DNA from: Demequina capsici
GTDB taxonomy: Bacteria > Actinomycetota > Actinomycetes > Actinomycetales > Demequinaceae
Length of the DNA: 64,000 bases
NCBI RefSeq assembly: GCF_032102965.1
Contig: NZ_CP134880.1
Span: forward strand, 1,240,001-1,304,000
Direction of reading: 5' to 3'
Shown: piece after piece, positions 51,109 to 61,058 of the stretch
Layout of the letters: every line of letters starts with the position of its first letter
Numbering within the stretch: position 1 is the first letter of the stretch
Made by a program: the position numbers and the translations under genes
Notes under the pieces: model-generated
Told to the model about the DNA's origin: nothing
The model's database searches: none
What the model saw: the letters and a program-made list of their open reading frames with translations, nothing else

Positions 51109-51918
51109 ATGACCGACGCTCTCGTGCTCCTCGACATCGCCACCCGCCTCGCGAACGAGGCCGGTGACCTCGTCGTGAAGGGCCGCGCGACCGCGCAGAT
51201 CGCGGGCACGAAGTCGTCATCGGCGGACATCGTGACCGAGATGGACCTGGCATCCGAGCGGCTCCTGCGGCAGCGCATCCGCGAGCTGCGACCTGATGAC
51301 GGCATCCTGGGCGAGGAGGGTGACGACGTCCCGTCGCGGTCCGGGATCACCTGGGTGCTCGACCCGATCGACGGGACCGTCAACTACGCGTACGGCCTCC
51401 CGTACTACGGAGTGTCCGTCGCCGCGGTGGCGGGTCCGCCGCGCACGCACGAATGGACGCAGCTCGCAGGAGCGATCCGCACAGGCACAGGTGAGCTGTG
51501 GGCTGCCGCGAGGAACGAGGGCGCATGGCGTGACGGTGTGCCGATCCGGCGCGAGTCCGCGCCGCCTCTCGAGACGACGCTCCTCGCCACCGGCTTCCAG
51601 TACGTGCCCCATCTTCGGGCGCAGCAGGGGCAGGTGGTCGCGCGCATGCTGCCCGTGGTCCGGGACATCAGGCGGCTCGGAGCGGCCGCCCTGGACCTGT
51701 GCCATGCGGCCGCGGGGGTCGTCGACGCCTACTACGAGCACCGCATCAACGCATGGGACATGGCGGCGGGCGCTCTCATCGCCACCGAGGCAGGCCTCAA
51801 GGTGGCGGGGCTCGATGGCGGTCCTGCGGACGAGCGGCTCGTGATCGCCGCGCATCCTGACGTCTGGGACGACCTCGCCGACGCCCTGCGTGCGGCGGGA
51901 GCCGACCGCGTGGGCTGA
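51109..51918 (+). CDS. suhB: inositol-1-monophosphatase family phosphatase
   Basis: 269 residues. Metal-binding motifs: GEEGDD, LDPIDGTVNYAYG (the WVLDPIDGT signature) and INAWDMAAGALI. It dephosphorylates inositol 1-phosphate or related sugar phosphates. ATG 51109 is 6 bases after CAGGAT (51097-51102) with no Shine-Dalgarno: leaderless. It corresponds to suhB in the mycobacterial sigA-dut neighbourhood. Confidence 0.92.
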   Translation: MTDALVLLDIATRLANEAGDLVVKGRATAQIAGTKSSSADIVTEMDLASERLLRQRIRELRPDDGILGEEGDDVPSRSGITWVLDPIDGTVNYAYGLPYYGVSVAAVAGPPRTHEWTQLAGAIRTGTGELWAAARNEGAWRDGVPIRRESAPPLETTLLATGFQYVPHLRAQQGQVVARMLPVVRDIRRLGAAALDLCHAAAGVVDAYYEHRINAWDMAAGALIATEAGLKVAGLDGGPADERLVIAAHPDVWDDLADALRAAGADRVG

Positions 51919-52024
51919 ACGGCGCGCAGGCGAGGGTGACCTGGGTGGCGCCGCGCCGTCTTTTGATGCACAATGCGTGCGCCTGCGGGAACAAAACTCC
52001 ACCGTGGGGCATTCACTCCGCACT

Positions 52025-52030
52025 GATAGT
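52025..52030 (+). promoter_or_regulatory. possible -10 of the DUF4193 gene
   Basis: GATAGT, 23 bases before ATG 52054, with GAAGGGA between them. The gap 51919-52053 is AT-richer than its surroundings (TTTTGATGCACAAT near 51960), so a second promoter is possible. Confidence 0.35.
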
Positions 52031-52053
52031 GCAGCGAAGGGACCGATGCCAGG

Positions 52054-52353
52054 ATGGCCACCGATTACGACGCCCCCCGGAAGACCGACGACGAGATCTC
52101 GGCGGACTCCATCGAGGAGCTGAAGGCGCGCCGCGCCGACAAGAGCTCGGGTGTGGTCGACGAGGACGAGACCGAGGCTGCCGAGGGATTCGAGCTGCCA
52201 GGTGCTGACCTGTCCGGCGAGGAGCTCTCCGTGCGAGTCCTCCCGCCGCAGCAGGACGAGTTCACCTGCATGAGCTGCTTCCTCGTGCACCACCGCAGCC
52301 AGCTCGCCGAGTTCCGTGGCGAGGACCCGATCTGCTCGGAGTGCGCGGCCTGA
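52054..52353 (+). CDS. DUF4193 zinc-ribbon-like protein
   Basis: 99 residues. An acidic, Asp/Glu-rich N-terminal half is followed by a C-terminal pair of Cys motifs, CMSC and, 20 residues later, CSEC, a likely zinc ribbon. The family is actinobacterial, highly conserved and uncharacterised. Start ATG 52054, with GAAGGGA 11 bases upstream. It precedes dut by 20 bases. Confidence 0.9.
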   Translation: MATDYDAPRKTDDEISADSIEELKARRADKSSGVVDEDETEAAEGFELPGADLSGEELSVRVLPPQQDEFTCMSCFLVHHRSQLAEFRGEDPICSECAA

Positions 52354-52373
52354 GGGCCAGGCGAGCCGCTCCG

Positions 52374-52835
52374 ATGACAGACGTCGACGTGCTCCTCAGC
52401 ACGACCTCCCCGGACGTCCCGACCCCCGCGTACTCCCATCCGGGAGACGCGGGGGCCGACCTCACGACGCGCATCGCGGTGACGCTCGCCCCTGGCGAGC
52501 GCGCCACGGTGCCGACCGGCGTGCGCATCGCGCTTCCCGATGGTTACGTCGCCTTCGTCCACCCTCGCTCCGGCCTCGCGTCGCGGCACGGCGTCACCGT
52601 GGTGAACGCGCCCGGCACCGTCGACGCCGGCTATCGCGGCGAGATCGCTGTGACGCTTCTCAACACCGACGCCGGCGAGCCCATCTCGTTCGAGGTGGGG
52701 GACAGGATCGCCCAGCTGGTCATCCAGCGTGTGGAGCGGGCCCGATTCGTCGAGGTGGAGACCCTGCCCGGGTCGCATCGAGGCGAGGGCGGCTTCGGCT
52801 CCACCGGCGTGGACACCGCGGGAGCGCCCGCATGA
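52374..52835 (+). CDS. dut: dUTP diphosphatase
   Basis: 153 residues, trimeric dUTPase that removes dUTP and yields dUMP for dTMP synthesis. All five motifs are present: PGDAGADL, PRSGLAS, GTVDAGYRGEI, RIAQLVIQ and the mobile C-terminal RGEGGFGSTG. ATG 52374 is preceded by no clear ribosome-binding site. Its stop overlaps the start of the OB-fold gene (ATGA). Confidence 0.95.
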   Translation: MTDVDVLLSTTSPDVPTPAYSHPGDAGADLTTRIAVTLAPGERATVPTGVRIALPDGYVAFVHPRSGLASRHGVTVVNAPGTVDAGYRGEIAVTLLNTDAGEPISFEVGDRIAQLVIQRVERARFVEVETLPGSHRGEGGFGSTGVDTAGAPA

Positions 52836-53119
52836 CGGGAGCGATGCTGCTCGAGCGCGTGACGCCCGCGTGCGACCTTGAGCCGCGCAGCGTGGCACGC
52901 GTCGCAGGACGCATCGTGGCCGTGCAGGTCGAGCCCGCGGACGCCGCACCCACCGTGGTCGCGCGCATCGATGACGGCACGGGCTTCGTGCACGCCGTCT
53001 TCATGGGTCGACGGGAGGTGCCGGGCATCGAGCCTGGCCGCACCGTCGACGTCGAGGGCAGGGTCTGCGAGACGACAGCGGAGCCACGCATCTACAACCC
53101 GCGTTACGAGCTCCGATGA
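52832..53119 (+). CDS. OB-fold nucleic-acid-binding protein
   Basis: 95 residues, a single OB-fold: VARVAGRIVAVQVEP, VVARIDDGTGFVHAVFMGR and EPGRTVDVEGRVCE follow the five-strand pattern of tRNA_anti/RecG-wedge type domains. Small stand-alone OB proteins at this locus are conserved in actinobacteria beside DUF3159. It has four-base ATGA overlaps with both dut and the DUF3159 gene, so all three are translated together. Confidence 0.82.
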   Translation: MTGAMLLERVTPACDLEPRSVARVAGRIVAVQVEPADAAPTVVARIDDGTGFVHAVFMGRREVPGIEPGRTVDVEGRVCETTAEPRIYNPRYELR

Positions 53120-53790
53120 CGGCCGACGACGGCGAGCGTCAGCCGGGGCTCGCCGCGCTGCTGTCGTCCGAGGAGTTCTCGCTCCACCAGGCGATAGGAG
53201 GATGGCGAGGGTTCGCGGAGTCGGTCGCACCCGGACTCGTCTTCGTGGTCGCCTTCCTTGTGTGGGGCGGCTTCAGGGTGCCGGTGATCGCCTCGGTCGC
53301 GACGGTCGTCGTCCTGGTGGTCGCTCGCCTGGTCGGGCGCACCCCGATCACGCAGGCGCTGTCCGGCGTCGTCGGCGTCGCGCTCGGTGCGGTGTGGGCC
53401 TGGCGCGCAGGCGATGCGGGGGAGTACTTCCTGCCAGGTCTGTGGATCAACGCGGCCTGGGCCGCAGGGGTCCTTCTCACGATGGTCGTCAGATGGCCCC
53501 TCGTCGGGGTCGTCGTGGCCTTGCTGCGTGGCGGGGGCATGGCGTGGCGCAAGGTCCCTGCCGCGATGCGTCGGTACCAGTGGGGCACGGCGCTGCTCGC
53601 GGGCATGTTCGTGCTGAGGCTGCTGGTGCAGGTGCCCCTCTATCTCGCGGACCGGGTCGCCGTGCTGGGAACCGCGAAGCTCGCGATGGGACTGCCTCTG
53701 ACGGCGCTGACGCTGTGGGCTATCTGGTTCCTGGTGCGGACCGTAGAACGTCCTGAAGAGCCTGAGGCTCCGCTTCCGCCGACACGATGA
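53116..53790 (+). CDS. DUF3159 membrane protein
   Basis: 224 residues with about six transmembrane helices (VAPGLVFVVAFLVWGG first; TALTLWAIWFLV last). The SLHQAIGGWRGFAESVAPG segment near the N-terminus is the family hallmark; function unknown. ATGA overlap with the OB-fold gene. Its last 71 bases (53720-53790) overlap the convergent TrkA-like gene on the other strand, so both C-termini are encoded by the same DNA. Confidence 0.88.
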   Translation: MTADDGERQPGLAALLSSEEFSLHQAIGGWRGFAESVAPGLVFVVAFLVWGGFRVPVIASVATVVVLVVARLVGRTPITQALSGVVGVALGAVWAWRAGDAGEYFLPGLWINAAWAAGVLLTMVVRWPLVGVVVALLRGGGMAWRKVPAAMRRYQWGTALLAGMFVLRLLVQVPLYLADRVAVLGTAKLAMGLPLTALTLWAIWFLVRTVERPEEPEAPLPPTR

Positions 53791-54394
53791 AGAGCAGCTC
53801 GTCCCCGGCCTCGAGCGTGTCCTCGGGGGTGGGGGCGATCGTCCTGTCGCCGCGGATGATGCACGACAGCACGGTGTCGGCGGGCCACGGGATCTCCCGC
53901 ATGAGCGCCCCGACCACGGGTGAGGTCTTTGGCAGCGTCACCTCGATGATGGACGCGCCCGACTGGTGGAACGTGAACACCTTCACCAGGTCGCCGACCG
54001 CCACCGCCTCCTCGACCATCGCGGTCATGATGCGCGGCGTAGACACCGCGACGTCGACGCCCCACTGAGTGTCGTACATCCACTCGTTGCGGGGGTTGTT
54101 CACGCGGGCCACCGTGCGGGGCACCGCGAACTCCGTCTTCGCGAGGAACGACACGACGAGGTTGGCCTTGTCGTCACCGGTCGCGGCCACGACGACGTCC
54201 ATCTCCTCGACCCCCGCCTCGCGCAGCGCAGCGAGCTCGCACGCATCGGCGAGCATCCACTCGGCCTGCGGCACCTGGGCCACGCGCATCGCCGTCGGCT
54301 GGTTGTCCATCAGCAGCACGTCGTGACCGTGCGAGATCAGGTCGGAGGCGATGGAGCGGCCCACCGAGCCCGCGCCGCAGATCAGCACCTTCAT
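53720..54394 (-). CDS. TrkA/RCK potassium-uptake regulatory protein (second copy)
   Basis: 224 residues. RCK_N Rossmann domain (CGAGSVGRSIASDL, then LMDNQPT with the acidic nucleotide-binding residue) and a C-terminal RCK_C/TrkA_C domain (from about residue 135, GASIIEVTLP). It corresponds to CeoC of mycobacteria. Start ATG 54394 overlaps the stop of the upstream trkA copy (ATGA), with GGGAGGCG as ribosome-binding site. No TrkH/KtrB channel is in the window, but an APC permease diverges from this unit. Confidence 0.9.
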   Translation of the reverse strand: MKVLICGAGSVGRSIASDLISHGHDVLLMDNQPTAMRVAQVPQAEWMLADACELAALREAGVEEMDVVVAATGDDKANLVVSFLAKTEFAVPRTVARVNNPRNEWMYDTQWGVDVAVSTPRIMTAMVEEAVAVGDLVKVFTFHQSGASIIEVTLPKTSPVVGALMREIPWPADTVLSCIIRGDRTIAPTPEDTLEAGDELLFIVSAEAEPQALQDVLRSAPGTR

Positions 54395-55056
54395 CGTTCG
54401 CCTCCCGGGCGTCGGGCGGCGACGCGCTGGGCGGCGGCCGCGACGGCGTCGGGGACGGCGAAGTAGGCCTCGTCGCCCGACTGGATCAGGGTCGTCTGGT
54501 CGGGAAGGACGCACTCGCCGAACCGCACCACGTACGCGAGCCGGGCCTTCATGGCGGCCTCGAGGGTGACATAGGTGGCGCCGATCCACTCCGCGTTGAC
54601 CGCGATGCGGCGCACGGCGACGCCCACGGCGGGGTCGTGGAAGACCTCGTCCACGCCACCCGGGAGCATGCGGTCCACCATCTGGGCGGCGGTCCAAGGG
54701 ACCGGCGCGACCGTGGGGATGCCTAGCCTGCGGTACACCTCGGCGCGTCCTGGATCGGCGATCCTGGCGACGACGTTGTCCACCCCGTACGTCTCGCGGA
54801 CCACGCGGGCGGCGAGGATGTTCGAGTTGTCGCCGCTCGAGACCGCGGCGAACGCGTAGGCGTCCTCGACCCCCGCCGACGCGAGCGTCTCGCGGTCGAA
54901 GCCGATGCCGGTGATCTTCTGGCCCTTGAAGTCGGCGGGCAGGCGACGGAATGCGTCGGCTGCCTGATCGATGATCGCCACCGAGTGCCCCCGGGCCTCG
55001 AACTCCATCGCCAGGGACGCGCCGGTGCGTCCGCACCCGAGGATCACGATATGCAC
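54391..55056 (-). CDS. TrkA/RCK potassium-uptake regulatory protein (first copy)
   Basis: 221 residues: Rossmann motif GCGRTGASLAMEFEARGH with acidic VAIIDQ, and a C-terminal TrkA_C domain. It corresponds to CeoB. RCK proteins bind NAD(H), ATP/ADP or c-di-AMP and gate K+ transporters (family knowledge). GTG 55056 lies 8 bases after TAGCGT (minus, 55065-55070). It diverges from the APC permease gene at 55098, whose start also lies 8 bases after a TAGGAT. Confidence 0.9.
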   Translation of the reverse strand: MHIVILGCGRTGASLAMEFEARGHSVAIIDQAADAFRRLPADFKGQKITGIGFDRETLASAGVEDAYAFAAVSSGDNSNILAARVVRETYGVDNVVARIADPGRAEVYRRLGIPTVAPVPWTAAQMVDRMLPGGVDEVFHDPAVGVAVRRIAVNAEWIGATYVTLEAAMKARLAYVVRFGECVLPDQTTLIQSGDEAYFAVPDAVAAAAQRVAARRPGGER

Positions 55057-55097
55057 AAGCCCACACGCTATACCCGTCAGCCCTAGGATGGTGCGAC
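55057..55097. promoter_or_regulatory. 41-bp divergent promoter region, trkA pair / APC permease
   Basis: TAGCGT (minus, 55065-55070) and TAGGAT (plus, 55084-55089), each 8 bases from a GTG start. The compact layout suggests joint control of the potassium-related genes. Confidence 0.5.
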
Positions 55098-56999
55098 GTG
55101 CGACGGTTTCTGAACAGCCTGAAGGGCCTCGTGTTCGGCCGCCCGGTGTCCTCCGACCATGCGGCTCCGGTGATGCTGCGCACCCGGATGGCGCTCCCCG
55201 TGTTCGGGGCGGGGCTGCTGTCGGCCGTCGCCTACGCGCCCGACGCGATCATCGACTCGCTCCGCAGGGGCGGCCAGCAGGCCGCGTCGATGAGCGTCGG
55301 CATCGGCGTGGTCGTGATCCTGATGCTGCTGGCCCTCGCGTACCGGGACAACGTGCGCAGCCGGCCCGACGAGCGCGCGGACTACGGCCTGGTCCGTGAC
55401 GTGCTGGGGGCGGGGCCCGGCGTCGTGACCGGCGCCGCGCTGCTGATCGACTACCTGTTCACCGTCGCCGTGTCCGTATCGGCCATCACGGGCGTCATCA
55501 CCTTCACCGTCCCCGAGCTGCGCGGCTGGGCCCGGGTGATCGGCGTGGGCGTCATCGCGGTCATGACGCTCGCGAGCCTGCGAGGGATCCGCGACCGGAC
55601 CCGCGTCCTCCTGACCGTCTGGTTCGGCTTCCTGGTGGTCATCGGGATCCTCATGCTCGTCGCGCTCGTGTTCCCGGCCACCGACGTGGTCGCGCCCGAC
55701 GCGGTGCACGACCCCACGAGGTCCGTCCTCGTGGCGTTCGCCGGGGCGATCTCCTCGGGCGCGGTGATGGTCACCGGCATCGAGCACCTCGCGTCGTCCG
55801 GTCCGTTCCACGCCCCTCCGCGCGGCGTCCGCGCGGGCCGCACCGTGCTTACCGCGGCCGCCGCCGCGAGCGTCGCCTTCCTGACCGTGATCTGGCTGGC
55901 GTGGCGGTTCCGCGTCACGGGCTGGGTGCAGGGCCCGGTGCTGCTCCAGGTGACCGAGAAGGTCACGGATCAGGCTCTCGCGGTCTGGATCGTCGGGCTG
56001 TCCGCAGCGGCGATCCTGTATTCGGCGGCCTTCGCCGTCTTCCGCCGCTTCTCCAACCTCGCCTCTCTGCTGGCGCGTGACGCTTACCTGCCGCGCCAGC
56101 TGTCCATGGCCAACGACCGGCTGGTCTTCCGCGGCGGCGTGCTGCTCGTCGCTGGAGCGTCCGCCCTCGTCGTGATCGCAGCGAACGCGAACCTGCTGGC
56201 GCTGGTCCACATGTACGTGATCGGCGTCTTCTCCTCGATCGTGCTCAGCCAGCTGGCGATGGTGCGGCACTTCGGCGAGGCGCTCACGCGCGAGGCCTCG
56301 CGCAGCAAGCGCCGCCGCCTCCAGGCACGGCGCACCCTGCACGGCACCGCCGTGGTGGTCGCCTCAGCCGTCCTGATCGTGGTGGCGGTCTTCAACTTCG
56401 TCGCCGGCGCGTGGATCGCGCTCGTCGCGATCGTCGGTCTCGTGGTGCTGATGCGGTCCATCAGCACCCACTACGCCCGCATGCGCGAGGACGTGAGGCT
56501 CACGCCTGACGACCGATCAGACGCGCTGCCCAGCTCCACGCACGGGGTGGTCCTGGTCGCCCAGCTGCACCGTCCGGCCATGCGCGCGCTCGCCGTGGCG
56601 AAGGCCGCCCGGCACGCGCGGCTCGAGGCGGTGGCCGTCGCGATCGACAGGACGGCCGCCGCCCAGCTCCAGCGCGAGTGGGGGAGGCGCCGCATGGGCA
56701 TGCCGCTCATCGTCCTCGACTCCCCGTTCCGCGACCTCGTGGGACCCGTGCTGGAGTATGTCCGCTCGCTTCATCGCGAGAGCCCGCGCGACGTGGTCGT
56801 CGTCTATGTGCCCGAGTACGTCGTGGGCCGCTGGTGGGAGCGCTTCCTGCACAACAAGGCCTCGCAGAGGCTGCGGGATCAGCTGCTCAGCGTGCCGAAC
56901 GTGGTCGTGTCGGCGGTGCCGTGGCAGCTGGAGTCCGCCCGCGTGCGGTCCGCTCAGGTGCGGGCCTCCCGCGCGGCCGAAGGGCAGGAGCAGTCGTGA
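55098..56999 (+). CDS. APC-superfamily permease with KimA-like cytosolic tail
   Basis: 633 residues: about twelve transmembrane helices (to about residue 460) and a cytosolic C-terminal domain of about 160 residues containing VVVVYVPEYVVGRWWERF, LHNKASQRLR and NVVVSAVPWQL. That tail pattern is shared with KimA-type K+/H+ symporters of the APC superfamily (family knowledge), and the gene diverges from two TrkA/RCK genes. Potassium import is therefore more likely than amino-acid uptake, the usual automatic label. GTG 55098. The mycobacterial counterpart is Rv2690c. It overlaps the methyltransferase start by four bases. Confidence 0.85.
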   Translation: MRRFLNSLKGLVFGRPVSSDHAAPVMLRTRMALPVFGAGLLSAVAYAPDAIIDSLRRGGQQAASMSVGIGVVVILMLLALAYRDNVRSRPDERADYGLVRDVLGAGPGVVTGAALLIDYLFTVAVSVSAITGVITFTVPELRGWARVIGVGVIAVMTLASLRGIRDRTRVLLTVWFGFLVVIGILMLVALVFPATDVVAPDAVHDPTRSVLVAFAGAISSGAVMVTGIEHLASSGPFHAPPRGVRAGRTVLTAAAAASVAFLTVIWLAWRFRVTGWVQGPVLLQVTEKVTDQALAVWIVGLSAAAILYSAAFAVFRRFSNLASLLARDAYLPRQLSMANDRLVFRGGVLLVAGASALVVIAANANLLALVHMYVIGVFSSIVLSQLAMVRHFGEALTREASRSKRRRLQARRTLHGTAVVVASAVLIVVAVFNFVAGAWIALVAIVGLVVLMRSISTHYARMREDVRLTPDDRSDALPSSTHGVVLVAQLHRPAMRALAVAKAARHARLEAVAVAIDRTAAAQLQREWGRRRMGMPLIVLDSPFRDLVGPVLEYVRSLHRESPRDVVVVYVPEYVVGRWWERFLHNKASQRLRDQLLSVPNVVVSAVPWQLESARVRSAQVRASRAAEGQEQS

Positions 57000-58183
57000 C
57001 ATCGAGGATCGAGGTCGAGGTCGGTGCGCCCGCCCACGGCGGCCACTGCGTGGCACGGTACGACGGGCGTGCGGTCTTCGTGCGCCATGCGCTGCCGGGG
57101 GAGAGGGTGATCGTCGAGGTCGCGGACGATGCGCCCGATGCCCGCTTCTGGCGCGGGGACACGGTCGAGGTGCTCGAGGCGTCTCCCGACCGCGTCGAGC
57201 ATCCGTGGCCGGAGGCGGCCGCAGGAGGAATCGGCGGCGCGGAGCTGGGACATGTGTCGCTGCCCGCGCAGCGTCGTTGGAAGCACGCGGTGCTGGTCGA
57301 GGCGTTCGCACGCTTCGCTGGCGTCCCGTTCGCCGGTCAGGTGAACGCGGCTCCGGGCGACGACGCGCGCGGAGGCCTTGCGTACAGGACCCGGGTGAGC
57401 GCGACCGCAGGCGACGACGGCCGCCCCACGATGACCGTGCCCGGCACCGGGGAGCGCCGATCCCTCGTGGAGATGCCGCTCGCGGTGTCGGAGGCCGAGA
57501 CGGCGCTCTTGAAGGCGCGAACCGAGCCCGGGGCGCGTATCGATGTCACCGCGACGTCGACCGGCGAGGTCGTGGTGACGACCACGGGCCGCGAGGCGCG
57601 CAGGCTGTGGTTGCATGAGCGTGTCGCGTACGCGCGCGGCGAGGTCGCATACCGCGTCCGTGCCTCCGATTTCTGGCAGGTTCATCGTGCCGCGCCAGGC
57701 GTGCTCGTGGACGCGGTGATGTCACGGATCCTGCCGGACGGACCGGTGCTCGACCTCTACTCCGGCGCGGGCCTGTTGGCGCTGCCGATCGCGCGGCTCG
57801 GCCGGCCTGTGGTCGCCGTCGAGGCGCCGGACTCAGGCAAGGCGCCCCCCGCGCTCGCTGCGAACCTCAAGGCGCGAACGGAGGCGGACGCGGTCGGGGA
57901 CGATGTGCGCAGGTACCTGACCCGGAGCGCGCCCGCGCGCGAGTGGGACGCCGCGACGATCGTGCTCGACCCGCCGCGTTCCGGCGCCAAGGCGCGCACC
58001 ATCGACGCCATCGCGGCGTTGGGCGCGCCGCGCATCGTGTACGTGGCGTGCGACCCTGTGGCGCTCGCCCGCGACACGGCACTGCTCAGGTCGCATGGTT
58101 ACGACCTGCGCGAGGCCGACGCGTTCGACCTGTTCCCCATGACTCATCACGTCGAGACCGTGGCCTCGTTCGACCTTCGGTGA
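56996..58183 (+). CDS. TrmA/RumA-family RNA (uracil-5-)-methyltransferase
   Basis: 395 residues. N-terminal TRAM domain (APAHGGHCVARYDG, HALPGERVIVEV), then SAM-dependent methyltransferase with VLDLYSGAGLLALPIA, DPPRSGA and the catalytic Cys in YVACDPVALARD. The [4Fe-4S] cysteines of RumA are absent: the region reads WPEAAAGGIGGAELGH and the whole protein has only two Cys. It probably methylates a uridine in rRNA or tRNA. GTG 56996 overlaps the permease stop (GTGA) and has GCAGGAG upstream. Mycobacterial counterpart: Rv2689c. Confidence 0.9.
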   Translation: MTSRIEVEVGAPAHGGHCVARYDGRAVFVRHALPGERVIVEVADDAPDARFWRGDTVEVLEASPDRVEHPWPEAAAGGIGGAELGHVSLPAQRRWKHAVLVEAFARFAGVPFAGQVNAAPGDDARGGLAYRTRVSATAGDDGRPTMTVPGTGERRSLVEMPLAVSEAETALLKARTEPGARIDVTATSTGEVVVTTTGREARRLWLHERVAYARGEVAYRVRASDFWQVHRAAPGVLVDAVMSRILPDGPVLDLYSGAGLLALPIARLGRPVVAVEAPDSGKAPPALAANLKARTEADAVGDDVRRYLTRSAPAREWDAATIVLDPPRSGAKARTIDAIAALGAPRIVYVACDPVALARDTALLRSHGYDLREADAFDLFPMTHHVETVASFDLR

Positions 58184-58233
58184 CGCGTCATCGAGGCGGC
58201 GGCGCCACCTCCGCAACCGCCACGGACCATGAC

Positions 58234-58239
58234 TAGGAT
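58234..58239 (+). promoter_or_regulatory. -10 element of aconitase gene
   Basis: TAGGAT, 40 bases before ATG 58274; predicted transcript start near 58246 gives a short leader with GGAGGAG. Confidence 0.55.
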
Positions 58240-58273
58240 GGGGCCGATCAAGGACGAGCACTGGAGGAGCCGC

Positions 58274-60970
<2,697 letters not shown>

Positions 60971-60973
60971 TCC

Positions 60974-61003
60974 GTGCCGGGACATCCCGGCCTGGACCGG
61001 CAC
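60974..61003 (+). terminator. probable terminator after acnA
   Basis: GTGCCGG (60974-60980) pairs with CCGGCAC (60997-61003), starting 4 bases past the stop and before the dxs -10. Confidence 0.5.
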
Positions 61004-61018
61004 AGGGACGACGCCGCG

Positions 61019-61024
61019 TAAAGT
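61019..61024 (+). promoter_or_regulatory. -10 element of dxs
   Basis: TAAAGT, 34 bases before GTG 61059; predicted start near 61031. Confidence 0.5.
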
Positions 61025-61058
61025 GGTGTGACCCCTGTGCCCGGAAGAAGGAGAGAGC

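Noticed and set aside
55098-56999. Labelling the APC protein a plain amino-acid permease
   Set aside because: The long cytosolic tail and TrkA neighbours fit potassium transport better; the substrate is left open.
58229-58273. ATG 58229 as the acnA start
   Set aside because: It lies upstream of the TAGGAT -10 and adds 15 residues not typical of aconitases; ATG 58274 has a GGAGGAG ribosome-binding site.
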